Positions 44,612 to 55,734 of a stretch of DNA of 64,000 nucleotides are shown one piece after another; the first letter of the stretch is position 1, and every line of letters begins with the position of its first letter. Position numbers and translations under genes: made by a program. The notes under the pieces were generated by a model. That model saw nothing but the letters and a program-made list of their open reading frames with translations, did no database searches and was not told the origin of the DNA. Source of the DNA: Corbicula japonica (lineage: Eukaryota; Mollusca; Bivalvia; Venerida; Cyrenidae); assembly GCA_038501625.1 (NCBI GenBank), contig JAZAYU010000010.1, positions 4,300,912 through 4,364,911 of the forward strand, read 5' to 3'.

Positions 44612-47525
44612 TATAAACGATCAGCTTTTTTTGGAAATCTTTTTAGTTATATTAAGAGGAGAAACCATAAAATTTAGTTCTAGGAAAAAAAAGTCAAATC
44701 TCAAAGCAGAAATAGATTTGGAAAAAGAAATTGAAAGTTTAGAAAAAATTATTAGTGAAAATCACCAGACAATAGACGAACAAACACTTATACAATTAGC
44801 AAATAAGAAGTCAGATTTAGAAAATATTAGGAAAGTTAAACTCCAAGGTGTTATGTTACGATCAAAATGTCGTTATGAGGATATGGGAGAAAAAACAAGT
44901 AAATACTTCTTAAATTTAGAAAAGCGGAATTATATAAGTAAGTCAATTAATAAATTGATAGACGATAATAATATAGAATACAGCGATGTAAGCGATATTT
45001 TAAGTTATCAAAAATCATATTATGCAAACCTTTATAAAGATACTTCAACTATTGACGATACTCCTCTATATAATATACTAGGCATAAATCCTATACAGTT
45101 AAACGAATCAGAAATACAAAGTCTTGAAGGTGAAATTACAATAGAAGAATTAAATATATCGATCAAAGGAATGAAAGACGAAAAAAGTCCTGGTTTAGAT
45201 GGTTACACTGTGGAATTTTTCAAATTTTTTTGGAAAGAATTGTCATATTTTATCTTAAGATCATTAAATTATGCATATACGGTCGGTAATTTATCTGTAA
45301 CACAAAAGCAGGGGGTAATCACATGCTTGCCTAAGCCAAATAAAGATAGAACCTTATTAAAAAACTGGAGACCGATTTCGTTATTAAATGTGACTTACAA
45401 ATTAGCATCGACCGTTATAGCAAATAGACTCAAGAAATTATTAGCAAAATTAATTCACTATGATCAGAAGGGGTTTATTTCCGGTAGATTTATTGGCGAA
45501 AACATTCGATTAATTTACGATATTTTGTTCGAAACAGACTCACAAGGATTACCTGGTCTATTACTTTCAGTGGATTTCCAACAAGCTTTTGATTCTATTT
45601 CCTGGAAGTATATCCATAAAGTTCTCGATTATTACAATTTGGGACAGTCGTTTAAGCGTTGGATCAAACTATTTCAAAATGGCTCCGAATCATGCATTTT
45701 ACAAAACGGGTATTTGTCAGACACGTTCTTTCTGTCAAGGGGCTGTAGACAGGGGGACCCTATTTCCCCTTACATTTTTATCCTCTGCGTAGAAGTCTTA
45801 GGTTTAATGATTAGAAGTAATAATAATATACAAGGAATTACTATTTATAATAATGAACATAAACTAAGCCAATATGCTGATGACACCCAAATTTTTTTAA
45901 ATGGTACAGAAATGTCTCTTAAATCGTGTCTTACAACATTGAATGATTTCTACCGTATGTCCGGTCTAAAAATAAATATTGAAAAAACAAAGGCATGTTG
46001 GATAGGGTCTATGAAAAATTCAAAAAATAAAATATGCGAAGATATTGCTTTAGACTGGACCAACGATCCTTTAAAAATACTTGGTGTATACTTCACCCCT
46101 GATGTTTCAAACATATGGGAAATAAACGAAGTCGAAATATTTAACAAATGCGAACAAACATTAGAAACTTGGTCAAAACGTAACTTAACATTGTTTGGGA
46201 AAGTTGCAATATTAAAATCCTTAATTTTGTCAAAGTTCATACATATTTTTATTTCCCTTCCAAATCCTCCATTAGATTTGTTGAAACGACTCGAAAAAAT
46301 GTCATATTCGTTTTTATGGAACAATGGACCAGATAAAATTAAAAGAATTATATCTATAAAAAATATTGAGTCAGGGGGTATTGGTATGATTGAGTTAAAA
46401 ACATGTATCAAAAGTTTAAAAATCACCTGGCTTAGAAGATTATTATCACCAGGCAGTATAACATGGAGCTCCTTAACACGTATTAATTTTAAAGATCTTA
46501 TATCTTTAGGTCAAAATTATACAAAAGAAATGACTAAATCTATTAACAACCCATTTTGGAAAGACGTTTTAGAAAGTTGGACAGAATACTGCTCCACAAT
46601 AAATGTAACGGAGTTAGAAAGTATACTGTTTTCCCCAATATGGTTAAACCCAAATTCGTTGGATAATAACCTCTTTATAAAAAACTGGTATACAAAAAAT
46701 ATTGTAAATATTATAGACTTAATCAACATTAATGGTGATTACTATACCTTTGAACAACTAAAGAATATTTATGGAATACAAGGTACTTATTTAGAATATC
46801 ATAGAGTGATTTTAAGTATACCAAATGAATGGAAAAATAAACTTACAAGAAACAAACTAGAGATAAACAAATTTAAAGTTAATCTACACTTAAATTTGTA
46901 TTTAAAGACACTTATCAAAGATAAAAAGGGAAGCAGAACCTTCTATGACTCTTTAGTAAATTCCAGACTTGTAGATTTAACATGTAAATGGCAAGCTGAA
47001 ATTGGCAATATTTCAAACGACGAAGTTAAAACCAGCTATAAAAATTTGAAACTAATAAACGAAATTAAACTTAAGGACTTTCAATTTAAAATCAATCAAA
47101 AAATACTTGTAACAAAAACATTCTTATTTAAAATCAATAAATCTGAAAATGATGTATGTTCATACTGTAATACAGCGCCGGAAACAATTTATCACATTTT
47201 TTGTGAATGTCCAAAAGTTAAAGTTTTTATTCACACAATAAAAACTTGGTTACTTAATGAATACGAAATTAATATAACGCTGTTAGACAAACCGTTTTTA
47301 CTTTCAACAAGCAAAGAAAGCGATATTTCTCAATATATAACACTTGTGCTGAAGTATTATATATACAAATCTAAATTTCGTGAGAACTGTTGCACTTTCC
47401 TTAGTCTTCCCTTATTTAAAATATATTTTAAACAAAAACTGCAATGCCGAAGATACATTTTACAAATAAATAAGCTAAACGAAGCCCTGCAAACAACCAT
47501 TTCAAATATATTGATCAATATATAA
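44571..47525 (+). CDS. LINE reverse transcriptase ORF (L1/Tx1 clade)
   Basis: 984 codons, uninterrupted. After a coiled-coil-like linker (residues 40-90) come the RT motifs KSPGLDGYTVEFFK (near 205), WRPISLLNVTYKLAS (near 265), DQKGFISGRF (near 300), SVDFQQAFDSISW (near 335, motif A), GCRQGDPISPYIF (near 393, motif B) and YADDTQIF (435, catalytic). The C-terminus has a CCHC finger CSYCNTAPETIYHIFCEC (near 863). The N-terminal 14 codons overlap the endonuclease ORF; the true start is probably upstream in a fused ORF2. It copies the LINE RNA at the nicked target. Wording of the NWRPISLL and DQKGFI blocks places it with L1/Tx1. Highly A-rich codon use. Confidence 0.95.
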   Translation: MKESIFPPEQMRLNINDQLFLEIFLVILRGETIKFSSRKKKSNLKAEIDLEKEIESLEKIISENHQTIDEQTLIQLANKKSDLENIRKVKLQGVMLRSKCRYEDMGEKTSKYFLNLEKRNYISKSINKLIDDNNIEYSDVSDILSYQKSYYANLYKDTSTIDDTPLYNILGINPIQLNESEIQSLEGEITIEELNISIKGMKDEKSPGLDGYTVEFFKFFWKELSYFILRSLNYAYTVGNLSVTQKQGVITCLPKPNKDRTLLKNWRPISLLNVTYKLASTVIANRLKKLLAKLIHYDQKGFISGRFIGENIRLIYDILFETDSQGLPGLLLSVDFQQAFDSISWKYIHKVLDYYNLGQSFKRWIKLFQNGSESCILQNGYLSDTFFLSRGCRQGDPISPYIFILCVEVLGLMIRSNNNIQGITIYNNEHKLSQYADDTQIFLNGTEMSLKSCLTTLNDFYRMSGLKINIEKTKACWIGSMKNSKNKICEDIALDWTNDPLKILGVYFTPDVSNIWEINEVEIFNKCEQTLETWSKRNLTLFGKVAILKSLILSKFIHIFISLPNPPLDLLKRLEKMSYSFLWNNGPDKIKRIISIKNIESGGIGMIELKTCIKSLKITWLRRLLSPGSITWSSLTRINFKDLISLGQNYTKEMTKSINNPFWKDVLESWTEYCSTINVTELESILFSPIWLNPNSLDNNLFIKNWYTKNIVNIIDLININGDYYTFEQLKNIYGIQGTYLEYHRVILSIPNEWKNKLTRNKLEINKFKVNLHLNLYLKTLIKDKKGSRTFYDSLVNSRLVDLTCKWQAEIGNISNDEVKTSYKNLKLINEIKLKDFQFKINQKILVTKTFLFKINKSENDVCSYCNTAPETIYHIFCECPKVKVFIHTIKTWLLNEYEINITLLDKPFLLSTSKESDISQYITLVLKYYIYKSKFRENCCTFLSLPLFKIYFKQKLQCRRYILQINKLNEALQTTISNILINI

Positions 47526-48110
47526 GCGCTTATGAACCTGACAATATCTGACATCAAACGTAAAAACTAGTAGACTTATAAAAATTGGTATACTGCGCAA
47601 TCTGATAGGATGCTGAAGTAAATACTTGATAAGTTTGTTCGTCCGTTAGTTCTTGTCCACTGTTTTATTTATAAACGTTTCTGCCCACAGGCTCCACAGA
47701 CTCAGTAAAAGAAGCATTTGTGAATGTCTTCAAATATATTGTGGTATCATATTTCACGCGGGTTTAAATTTCACGTATTTTGCGCTTTCAAGAGTAAAAT
47801 GCGTTAACTATAACCCCGGTGAAATGAATTTCTTTAATAAGGAGAGACATTATAAAAATATCTTTGCGTGAATTAATGCTCACTCGAACCCTCTCCTCAC
47901 AAAAGTGAAATGATTCCACAGTCTCCAGTAATGGCTAAAAGTGCAGATGTTACGGATGTACACTCAAAATATTTAAATATTAGCTCTTGATATTTAGATG
48001 TTTATAATTTACTAATTTACAATTGCAAATGATGTATAATGTTAACTTATTATATGAATAAATGGGGTTACCTTGGAGACAAGGGCCTGAAAAAAAAAAA
48101 AAAAAAAAAA
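47526..48110 (+). other. LINE 3' UTR and poly(A)
   Basis: Non-coding, with AATAAA at 48058-48063 and poly(A) from about 48090 to 48113 (the last three A may belong to the target duplication). 'aatctgataggatgctgaag' (47591-47610) is inversely repeated upstream of the ORFs (43649-43668). Confidence 0.6.
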
Positions 48111-48126
48111 AAATTTAGACCTTTTG

Positions 48127-49080
48127 CGAAACCTCTACTAATGACGTAAATTAACCTCTGGCTCCGCCCATGATAATCGTAACTTGAGATCGTAAACGCG
48201 AAAAGCGCATGGTATTGCAAGTAATAATTAAATAAAATCGCATTACTGTAAACGTAACTAAAATATATAAAAGATATTTTATCATGGATAGCCACATTTA
48301 AAATAACATAGCCTTTAAATCTCGCGAAACATTTATTCTGGAAGTCCCCGTTGGAGACCTCGGAAAACTTACTTCTTGCCCTGATTCGGTACCTACTATG
48401 CAGTATTGCGCGCGACTGCAATCCGGTTCTAGCTAGGCTTTTCGGGCTACATTCAACTATTTTCTTGGAATGAGGCGTGGTTTCATGTAAGTTAGCGAGC
48501 GGATAAAATTCAAAAACATTGTCGTTATGAGGATGTAAACTAAAGATGGCTTCTCCGATGCCATATGTTTGAAACATACTGCAGAAGGTTATGTTTCATC
48601 CCAGTATGGTGCCGTCATTGACCATATGAGCTTCGTGATAATTTTAAGTGAAAATTCCTTATCGGAATAATATTTCTTGGATTCCTGGTGTTCAAGGTAA
48701 GAAATTTTGTTGTAAACAGCCTATTTCTTGAAATTGAATGTGACTAAATTTTAGCTTTTATTGACAATAATCCGTATTATTTTCGTCAAGATTTAATGTT
48801 CTTTCATATCGGCATCGTAGACTGCATCGAATTTCCTTCATAGATTTATTTAAAAACACCTCCATTTTTATTTCAAATATTTAATGATAACAACTACGCG
48901 GATTAATGACTGTGAGACATCCCCTCAGCTACTTACTTTTATTTCCTTTGTAATCCGCGTGACGTTTGCCGGCGAACCTCCGACAAAGAGAATTTTCGAA
49001 TGGCAACCAAAATAAACAATGTAAATTTCCCATAGGGTGGAAACAAACACAAATGTCTTCGTAACTGAACAAAATATCAA
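48127..49080. other. Mostly non-coding
   Basis: 48340-48580 is CpG-richer and gives a minus-strand open frame starting MFQTYGIGEAIF with no known domain. 'ttcaag|gtaagaaat' at 48697 looks like a splice donor of a plus-strand exon, unpaired. No gene can be supported. Confidence 0.35.
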
Positions 49081-49082
49081 AA

Positions 49083-49200
49083 ATCTAAGGAAAGACCACC
49101 CCCATGGATTTTTTTCCTGCGTCGATTGGTGGTATTTTTTTTTTAAAACGATGCATGATAAATTCAGAAAATGTGTTTCACGGTTAGGTGGGACAGACTT
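49083..49200 (-). repeat. Reversed copy of the 38.5-kb 3' exon end
   Basis: 'gaaagaccacccccatgga', 'aaatgtgtttcacggttagg' and 'gtgggacagactttag' match the reverse complement of 38530-38665. It ends just before the mariner insertion. Confidence 0.8.
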
Positions 49201-49212
49201 TAGCTACGTGTA

Positions 49213-51019
49213 CGAGGGTTGTCCGGAAAGTTTATATACTACTTTATTTTTTACACTAAAGCAATACATATATAAAACAAATTTGGCCAGCAAATACATA
49301 CATATCTAACAAACAAATTTACAAAAAACTGTCAGGCTGCGATGAACATTAACATAATAACAGTCTTTACATCCAACATATATATACATAACCACGGAGC
49401 ACTTTTAATCGTCATTAACTTCAAATGAACGTCAAGTAATCACTCCTTCTCAAAATATCGCCCACACGATTTTACGTATCCTGATGCCGGCTGACCAATT
49501 GCTGGTATACCCCTTTGTACCATTCTCGATCAAAACAAGATATCGCTGATCTAACACCAACGCGAAGTTCTTCCAAATCTGCAAATCTTTTCCCGCGCAA
49601 TTCCGACTTCAGTCTCGGAAAAACGGCAAAATCCATGGGTGCACAATCGCGAGAGTTAGGCTCGTGTCGTAGTCTCTTGAAGCCAAGGAAATCAATAGTC
49701 AGTAGCGTCTCCTCGCACCGGTGCGCAAGTGCGTTGTCCCGGTGGAAATACATTTTCTCAATTTCCATTTCGGGCCGCTTCTTTCTAATACCGTGAATAA
49801 GATTACGGCGGATAACCTGGAATGAAAAAGAACCGTCAGTAAGAGTTGATAAATCATTTAAATGCCGCACGCAGGACATAAATAACATCTTCGAAAAGTT
49901 CAATATATTTATAATTAATCTTATTTATTTAATGTTTGATATTGTTATATTTACCTTCTGATAATATGCGGCGTTAACTGTTTCATCGCTAGGCACAACA
50001 TGTTGAAGCAGCATCCCATCGGAGTCCATTAAGAAGATGAGCATAAACTTCTTTGCAGATTTCGCTTGTTTAGCTTTTACCGGTGCGGAAGAATTTGGTG
50101 TTTTCCATATCATAGAATCCCGTTTTGATTCCGGTTCATATAGATGAACCCAAGTTTTATCCGTAGTAATAATGTTTGATAGAAACGAATCACCCTCTGT
50201 GACGTATTTCCGTAAGAACTCCAATGACGCGTCTACCCGCTCTTCCATTTCCTCCGTTTTCAAGAGCCGCGGTACCCATCTTCCGCACACTTTAGACATG
50301 TTAAGTTATTTTCTCATTGTTTCATGTACCACAGTCCGTTTCAAACCAAGAATTTCACTAATTTCCCTTACAGTGCGACGTCTATCTTCGTCAAAAACTG
50401 TTCTAACGCGTTCTACGTAATTCGGCTCTGCTACTTTCGGCCGCTGCGTTTCTTATCTAACACATTTTCATCCCCGATCTAAATCTGCTGTGCCACTTAA
50501 ATACAAGTTGCCTGGAACATTTACCGGTCGTATCTGTTTTTGAAATAAACTTTCACGTCTCAGTTGGTGTCATATTAGCATGAACACAAAACTTGATAAC
50601 ACTCCGTTGCTCCGTCCGTGAAATTGACGTCATATTTTTTTCGAAACAAATGTTAGGCACCCACAATGCGTCTAACGGTCGTTTACAACTTGTTTATTAA
50701 CGTATGAGGTCATAATTTTCACCAAGTGTCATGCAATGATATTAAATAACGTCGCATAAGTAAAAACGCGTTTGGCATAAAACTTTATTTTTTATTAACT
50801 TTTATTTTGAGTAGATACTGTCATGGAATCAAAGTGCTCCATGAACGTCGGTCATGTTACCATGGCGATGGGCGTTTTGCGAATATTATTGTTATCATGT
50901 TTATTTATTTAGATATATGTAGCCAATACATACTTAAGCAAAATACCAAAACAGCTTATTGATATGACTGCTTATAATTATTCTGTAGCCTTGTCTTCGA
51001 ACTTTCCGGACAGCCCTCG
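49213..51019 (-). mobile_element. mariner (DD34D) transposon
   Basis: TIRs CGAGGGTTGTCCGGAAAGTT (49213-49232) and complement of CGAGGGCTGTCCGGAAAGTT (51000-51019), with TA on both sides (49211-49212, 51020-51021). The enclosed transposase gene lies on the minus strand. 1.8 kb is longer than the usual 1.3 kb. It inserted next to a repeated 3'-exon fragment. Confidence 0.92.
49472..50520 (-). pseudogene. mariner transposase with an intron
   Basis: From about 50520 down: WHSRFRSG, then frame change and RPKVAEPNYVERVRTVFD, DRRRTVREISEILGLKRTVV (second helix-turn-helix), a stop TAA at 50308-50306 (family usually Glu), then SKVCGRWVPRLL (the WVPHEL-like motif), TTDKTWVHLYEP (first Asp), DETVNAAYYQK. 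An intron of 138 bp (49954-49817; donor gtaaat, acceptor tttttcattccag) follows, then VIRRNLIHGIRKKRPEM, MYFHRDNALAH (second Asp) and CAPMDFAVFPRLK (third Asp, 34 residues later: DD34D), ending at TAA 49474. Joining across the intron keeps frame. It would cut and paste the element by its TIRs. Inactive because of the frameshift and stop near the N-terminus. Confidence 0.9.
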
Positions 51020-51086
51020 TACATGTCTCCATAGTGTATTGAACCGATTCAAATGTTGTTTTACCAGTGGGATATGAAATATGCGT

Positions 51087-51310
51087 CTTGAACTACCTTT
51101 TAAGAGATATATTAATATGATGTTGTGTACGCCTTGAATTACCTTAGAGATAAGTTTTGATGTGATATGCAACTTGAAGTACCTTAGAGATAAGTTAGAG
51201 ATAAGGTGCGTCTTCAATAACCTTAGAGATAAGTTATGACGTGTTGTGCGTTTTGAATAAACCTAAGTGTTGACGTGTTGCAGGTCTTGAATTACCTTAC
51301 AGAAGTGAAA
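51087..51310. repeat. Minisatellite 'attaccttagagataagtt', left part
   Basis: About five copies of a 40-50-bp unit with 'cttgaattaccttagagata' and 'agttttgatgtgttgtgcg'. Two further copies appear at 51446-51500 beyond a SINE. Confidence 0.75.
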
Positions 51311-51311
51311 T

Positions 51312-51442
51312 GATAACGTATATCAGGGCTATCCGATCAATCTTTTTGGGGTTGTCCCGGCTCAGTTGTTCGCGTCGTCGGAATTGCAGGGCTAGGCGCT
51401 GTCGCCGTGATGCTGCGGGTTCGCTCCCAGGTAGAGGCAATA
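51312..51442 (+). repeat. tRNA-derived SINE, copy 2
   Basis: 'gggctatccgatcaatcttt', 'ttgtcccggctcagttgttc', 'ggctaggcgctgtcgccgtg' and B box GGTTCGCTCCC. Inserted in the minisatellite. The A box has lost a few bases. Confidence 0.85.
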
Positions 51443-51445
51443 TCA

Positions 51446-51500
51446 TTTGAATTAACCTAGAGAAGTGAAATGCGTCACGAATTACCTTAGAGATAGGTTT
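51446..51500. repeat. Minisatellite, right part
   Basis: Two more units ('gaattaacctagagaagtga', 'gaattaccttagagataggt'). Confidence 0.65.
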
Positions 51501-51579
51501 TTGAGAAATATTGAATGACTACATGTTTATAGTAGCAGCAGCTTCAGCACCGAAAAGTAAGACAAATAGCTTCTCGTTT

Positions 51580-51815
51580 GTCAAGTGCACCCTAGAACCT
51601 GGTTTAAACCCCAGTTGCAATTTGATTTGCCACTGACCGTTCCAAGGCGGTAACCCCTCGGGTTCTCATTTTTGTTAATTGTTAGTGGTGTCTCTTTTGA
51701 AACTGATCTTTTTATTAACCATGTTCTCTCCCTCTCTTCTTCTTGACTGTGTGGGGAGGTTGTTTTTTCTGAATGTGGAGATTCCTGATATGCATATTTC
51801 ACCTTTTTATACTGT
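51580..51815 (-). repeat. Dispersed repeat A, copy
   Basis: Reversed order: 'caccctagaacctggtttaa', 'ccactgaccgttccaaggcg', 'gattcctgatatgcatattt'. Minus-strand frames with GYRLGTVSGK recur in other copies as by-products. Confidence 0.85.
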
Positions 51816-52674
51816 CAGACAATGTCATTGTGGTCTAGTTATCATGATAACATTGTAAGACTACCTAGGGAAATAACATTACTTATATTTTCTGCATCTA
51901 CAGTTATTGTTCATCGAAAGAAGTTTTGAATATAATATGAGTCCAATTACTGTCTTTTCATATTATGCTATTGCTCTGCTCTAGGCATTATTATTTAAAT
52001 TCATCTGAAAACATTAAAAAAACGCATAGCTTTTGGCAAACAATTTGTTCCTATATATCATTTATTAACTAAATTTTATATTTTGGCTTAGTTTTAAGGA
52101 TCTGTTCTGAAAGTCATGATATGATCACATTGTCGTGTTGTAAAGTTGAATTCTATGTCGGGTGAAAATTTATAGTCATACATTGGTTTGTTGTGCTGAG
52201 TTATCAACATTTAGTATCTCGGTGGGGTTGGCGTAAACCAGGTAATGGAAAAATTTTAATTTGGGTTAATCTATAAAAACATGGCTTTAATGTGTCTATG
52301 ATATATTTTTTGAGGTAATTAAGTAGACCAGGCGACATTGCTTATTAAGCATTTTGCTTTAAATAGAATTTATTGTTTCTAATGCGTAACAAGGCATCTG
52401 TTATATGTTACGAGAAAAATTAATTATTTTAACTAAATTTCAAATATAAATGTAGCAACAATTAAAATCATAATGACAAAAATTATCACTGGAGACTTTA
52501 TTGCCATGACGTGTGCCGTTTAAGTATTATGGGCCGTCAATATATGTATGCCATCATTCAACGTAATGCCATACAGTGACATGATATCAGCAAAGAGACA
52601 TTGAATTCAGTTCTGGACGGGTAGACCAAGGCGTACGAAAAAAGACAGGTCATCTGTGTAAAACTATTTGCTGG
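51816..52674. other. Non-coding stretch
   Basis: No gene or repeat supported. Confidence 0.45.
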
Positions 52675-52760
52675 TACACGTGATAAACCTCTTCCTCTTG
52701 GCTGTGTGGGGTGGCTGTGTCGTCTGAATATGGCAATTCCTGGTATGCGTATTTTACTTT
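52675..52760 (-). repeat. Dispersed repeat A, short end fragment
   Basis: 'ctcttggctgtgtggggtgg' and 'ggcaattcctggtatgcgta' only. Confidence 0.7.
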
Positions 52761-53681
52761 TTTATAAAAACATTTGAACTTGTCTCTCACATGAATGTCT
52801 AGTTTTCGGTTATTTGTGCATAATAATTCTCTGTTTGTACTAAAAATGCTTTTTGGTCACAGATCTTTTCAAAATATTAATAACAAATTAGTCTGAATAT
52901 CATACATGCCACAAAGTGAAACATATTTGTTACGTAAGACAGTTTTTATTATCGTCAATCAATATGCAACACAAAACCTAGTGAAAAAACAGGCTTGCTG
53001 TTCTTCTAACAATATCAATATCAATATGGTTCAAATCAATCACTTATTCTTGGTAACAATTTACACATTAACTCGTGGATTTATTTGAAAGGGGTTATGA
53101 GCTTATTTGTCATACAGACAAGCTAACTTTTCTAAATAATGGATTTATTTTTGATTAGGAAAAACACTCCTCAAAAGATAAAGTGCTCTACGCGATGTTC
53201 AATAGTAACACTGATAATTGAAAACTTGAATCATATATTGCAAAGATTTTTCGATTTTTGAAGGATCATTCAGTAATGCGTATCAGTTTTTGTAAGAACA
53301 CTCAAGTATGTAGAAATCCAAATGTATCTGACAACAACAAAACATTGTTCAAATAAAGTTGGTTTTAAATGTATGTTTGTGCTAGCAATAACTGATGACA
53401 TAATGAACGTATTTCAAGTGGAACTTTCTAAATGTCACAGATATCGCAATTGTTAACCTTTTTTTTCATAAATACAATTAAAAATAATTAGATATTCGAA
53501 TCAACGCTGTTTCGCAGAGATATTTTTAATGAAACAAATGACTTTAACGAGAGCAATTTATTTTCTTAAAGTTAACAAATTAATTCAGTCCTGAGTAAGA
53601 CAGTTTAACTAAAAAATTCTGCGGTCATTAACTTATAACTGGGTAAAGCCAAGTTAGAATTAAGATACTGCTAGTATTGTA

Positions 53682-53732
<51 letters not shown>

Positions 53733-53929
53733 TTTCATCAATACTATAAAATATATGATTAAAATTATTTTTATTTTAATATAGTACATTTTCCATATTT
53801 TTAACCGGCGATGTTACTCATGCTACATCTTACGAGTTTATATCTCACAGCATGTTCGTTTATCTAGAGCTTGAAATAATGTTAAAGATTTAAATGACCA
53901 GAATCTTAGCATGACAGAAACAATTTTAA
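52761..53929. other. Non-coding, with dispersed repeat piece
   Basis: 52940-53200 is related to 24385-24620 (shared 'aggcttgctgttct', 'cgtggatttat', 'aggaaaaacactcc'-like words). (AT)n at 53683-53731. No gene. Confidence 0.45.
53683..53731. repeat. (AT)n microsatellite
   Basis: About 49 bases of alternating A and T. Confidence 0.95.
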
Positions 53930-55090
53930 ATCAAGGTTATCGGTATCACAAATTAGGTAAAACCTTTTGCAAGTTTTATCGCCGATCCAGATTCAATTAA
54001 AAAATACCAGTATGGTTCGCTATTGAGACAAGGTATTTCTCAGTCGCTTTTACGGAGATTTAATAAATTAAAAAAATAAAGGCAGTGCTAACTTCTCCAC
54101 GTAATTCGTAACAACCATATTATGTAAATTTAAAAAGAAAGGTTACCAACGTGATATTCTACAGGCTCTGCAGGCCTGGTGATTAACCCATCTATAGTTG
54201 ATCGTTTTGCTTACCTCTTTGGTTGCACGGCGGTGGCAGAGGTTTGAGTTTATTTAAGGAATGATTCTTATTTTGGTGCGGTTCATGCAGATTGGACGTG
54301 CACGCGAGAGCTGGCAAATCCATAAAGCGCAAATCTGCATGAACCGCACCAAAATAAGAATCATTACTTATATTTACATTTTATTCATTTTATTTCTTTA
54401 AACTTAAGTCGAACGCTTTCAAAAATTAGTATTTAGTGAAAAGGGGGAGTAATACGTGGGAGTTTTTAATAGTAACAGCCATGACGTTACTGACGTCATT
54501 ACGGGTCATGCGATTCATGCAAAATGAACCGAATTTTTTTAAACGAAGAAATCAATAGGAATGTAAATATGAAGAATTATGGGGAAATCTTTAAAAGGAC
54601 ATAGAAGCTCGATCTGTTTATGTTATCCCTGTCATCATGTCCGTGCTGATTTGACTCCTGAGCCTCTGGTCTCGGTTAGGTCAATGAGTACCTGCCCTAA
54701 CGTTACAATGCTACAATGCATAATGCTATTGGCTTCTTAAGTTTTAAATGTTTGTGTGCTTTTGCATGCAACATTGTCAAATTGATGGATGGGTTGGAGA
54801 TATTTCGCGAAGACAATATGTACTTGTTTGTTCATATGAAACCCTATTGGGGCAAGTGTGAGGCTGGTGCAACCTAGAATCTGGTTTAAACAACCAGTGT
54901 CAATATGTTTTGCCACTGACCGTTCCAATGCGGTAACCCCCTCCCGCGTTCCCATTTTTGTTAATTGTTTGTGATGTCTGTTTTGATATTAGTTATTTTA
55001 TAAACCATGCTCTATCTTAATCTCTTCTTCTTTGCTGTATCTTCTGAATGTGGCAATTCCTGATATGCATATTTCATTTTTGTTAAAGCC
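53930..55090 (-). repeat. Dispersed repeat A, long copy interrupted at 54250-54545
   Basis: The outer parts correspond to 34530-35345. The interruption holds a perfect palindrome and no family-A sequence, so it is a later insertion. At least 0.85 kb of family sequence remains. Confidence 0.8.
54260..54365. repeat. Perfect 34-bp palindrome arms with 38-bp loop
   Basis: Arms 54260-54293 and 54332-54365 (aatgattcttattttggtgc ... and complement) are fully complementary. Part of the block inserted in repeat A. 'gattcatgcaaaatgaaccg' near 54510-54530 is a diverged third copy of the arm. Confidence 0.9.
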
Positions 55091-55734
55091 GAAATTGATC
55101 TGAGGTCATTCCATTTTAAAAACGGTTCAGCCAAAGATTTAGATTAACTGATCAAGTTCGTTAATCATTACAGTTTTGCATCTTCTTGGAAAGTTGTTTT
55201 CGGATTGAAATATGACTAAGCAGCTAGAGAAAATTTTAATTATAACAGGCACTTATTTATCATAATCATAATTACCAATATCCACAAGCAAAATACACAC
55301 TCTCTCAACGTACCCAAATGAGGCACATCACAGAAAAAGATTTCTTTGATTAAATGATTTTACAATTTAGTTTTCTACATTTGGAAATAATCTACACGTA
55401 TCTATGATTAATAATTATTATTAATAAAACAAGTACTTGATGGCAATGACGGATAATGCTTTGATCTTTCCGATGACACGTAGTTAAGCGCAATGTAAAA
55501 TCATCTAGGGCCATTTTATTTTCATTTTAACGAAACTGCTTGAACGCTGACATTACTTAAAAAATATGAATTAAGTATTAAATCCAAAACAGCTTAATAT
55601 GAAAATAATTTGAATGCGTATATAAAAAAGACAACAAGGTCAGGGCTGATTACAAAAACAAATCTGGAAAGAACATGTCTGGAAACTTTTGAATCGGAAT
55701 TGAAGCACGAGATTCCTTTGTAACGTTTTTTGGC
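55091..55734. other. Non-coding stretch
   Basis: No gene or repeat supported. Confidence 0.45.

Larger units (their letters stand above)
42183..48110 (+). mobile_element. L1/Tx1-type LINE, apparently full length
   Basis: Bounded by a 16-bp direct repeat AAATTTAGACCTTTTG (42167-42182 and 48111-48126), with a run of A of more than 20 bases directly before the right copy and AATAAA about 30 bases upstream (48058-48063). This is what target-primed reverse transcription leaves. It holds an endonuclease ORF (43724-44611) and a reverse transcriptase ORF (44571-47525). The first 1.5 kb contain no ORF1. The left boundary is inferred only from the duplicated target; a separate older insertion in the 5' part cannot be excluded. 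Confidence 0.75.

Noticed and set aside
45950..46426. 158-codon minus-strand open frame
   Set aside because: Shadow of the LINE reverse transcriptase ORF.
48068..48577. 169-codon open frame on the minus strand
   Set aside because: Runs into the LINE poly(A) as a Phe tract, has no domain and no supporting splice structure; the N-terminal half might be an exon but cannot be shown.
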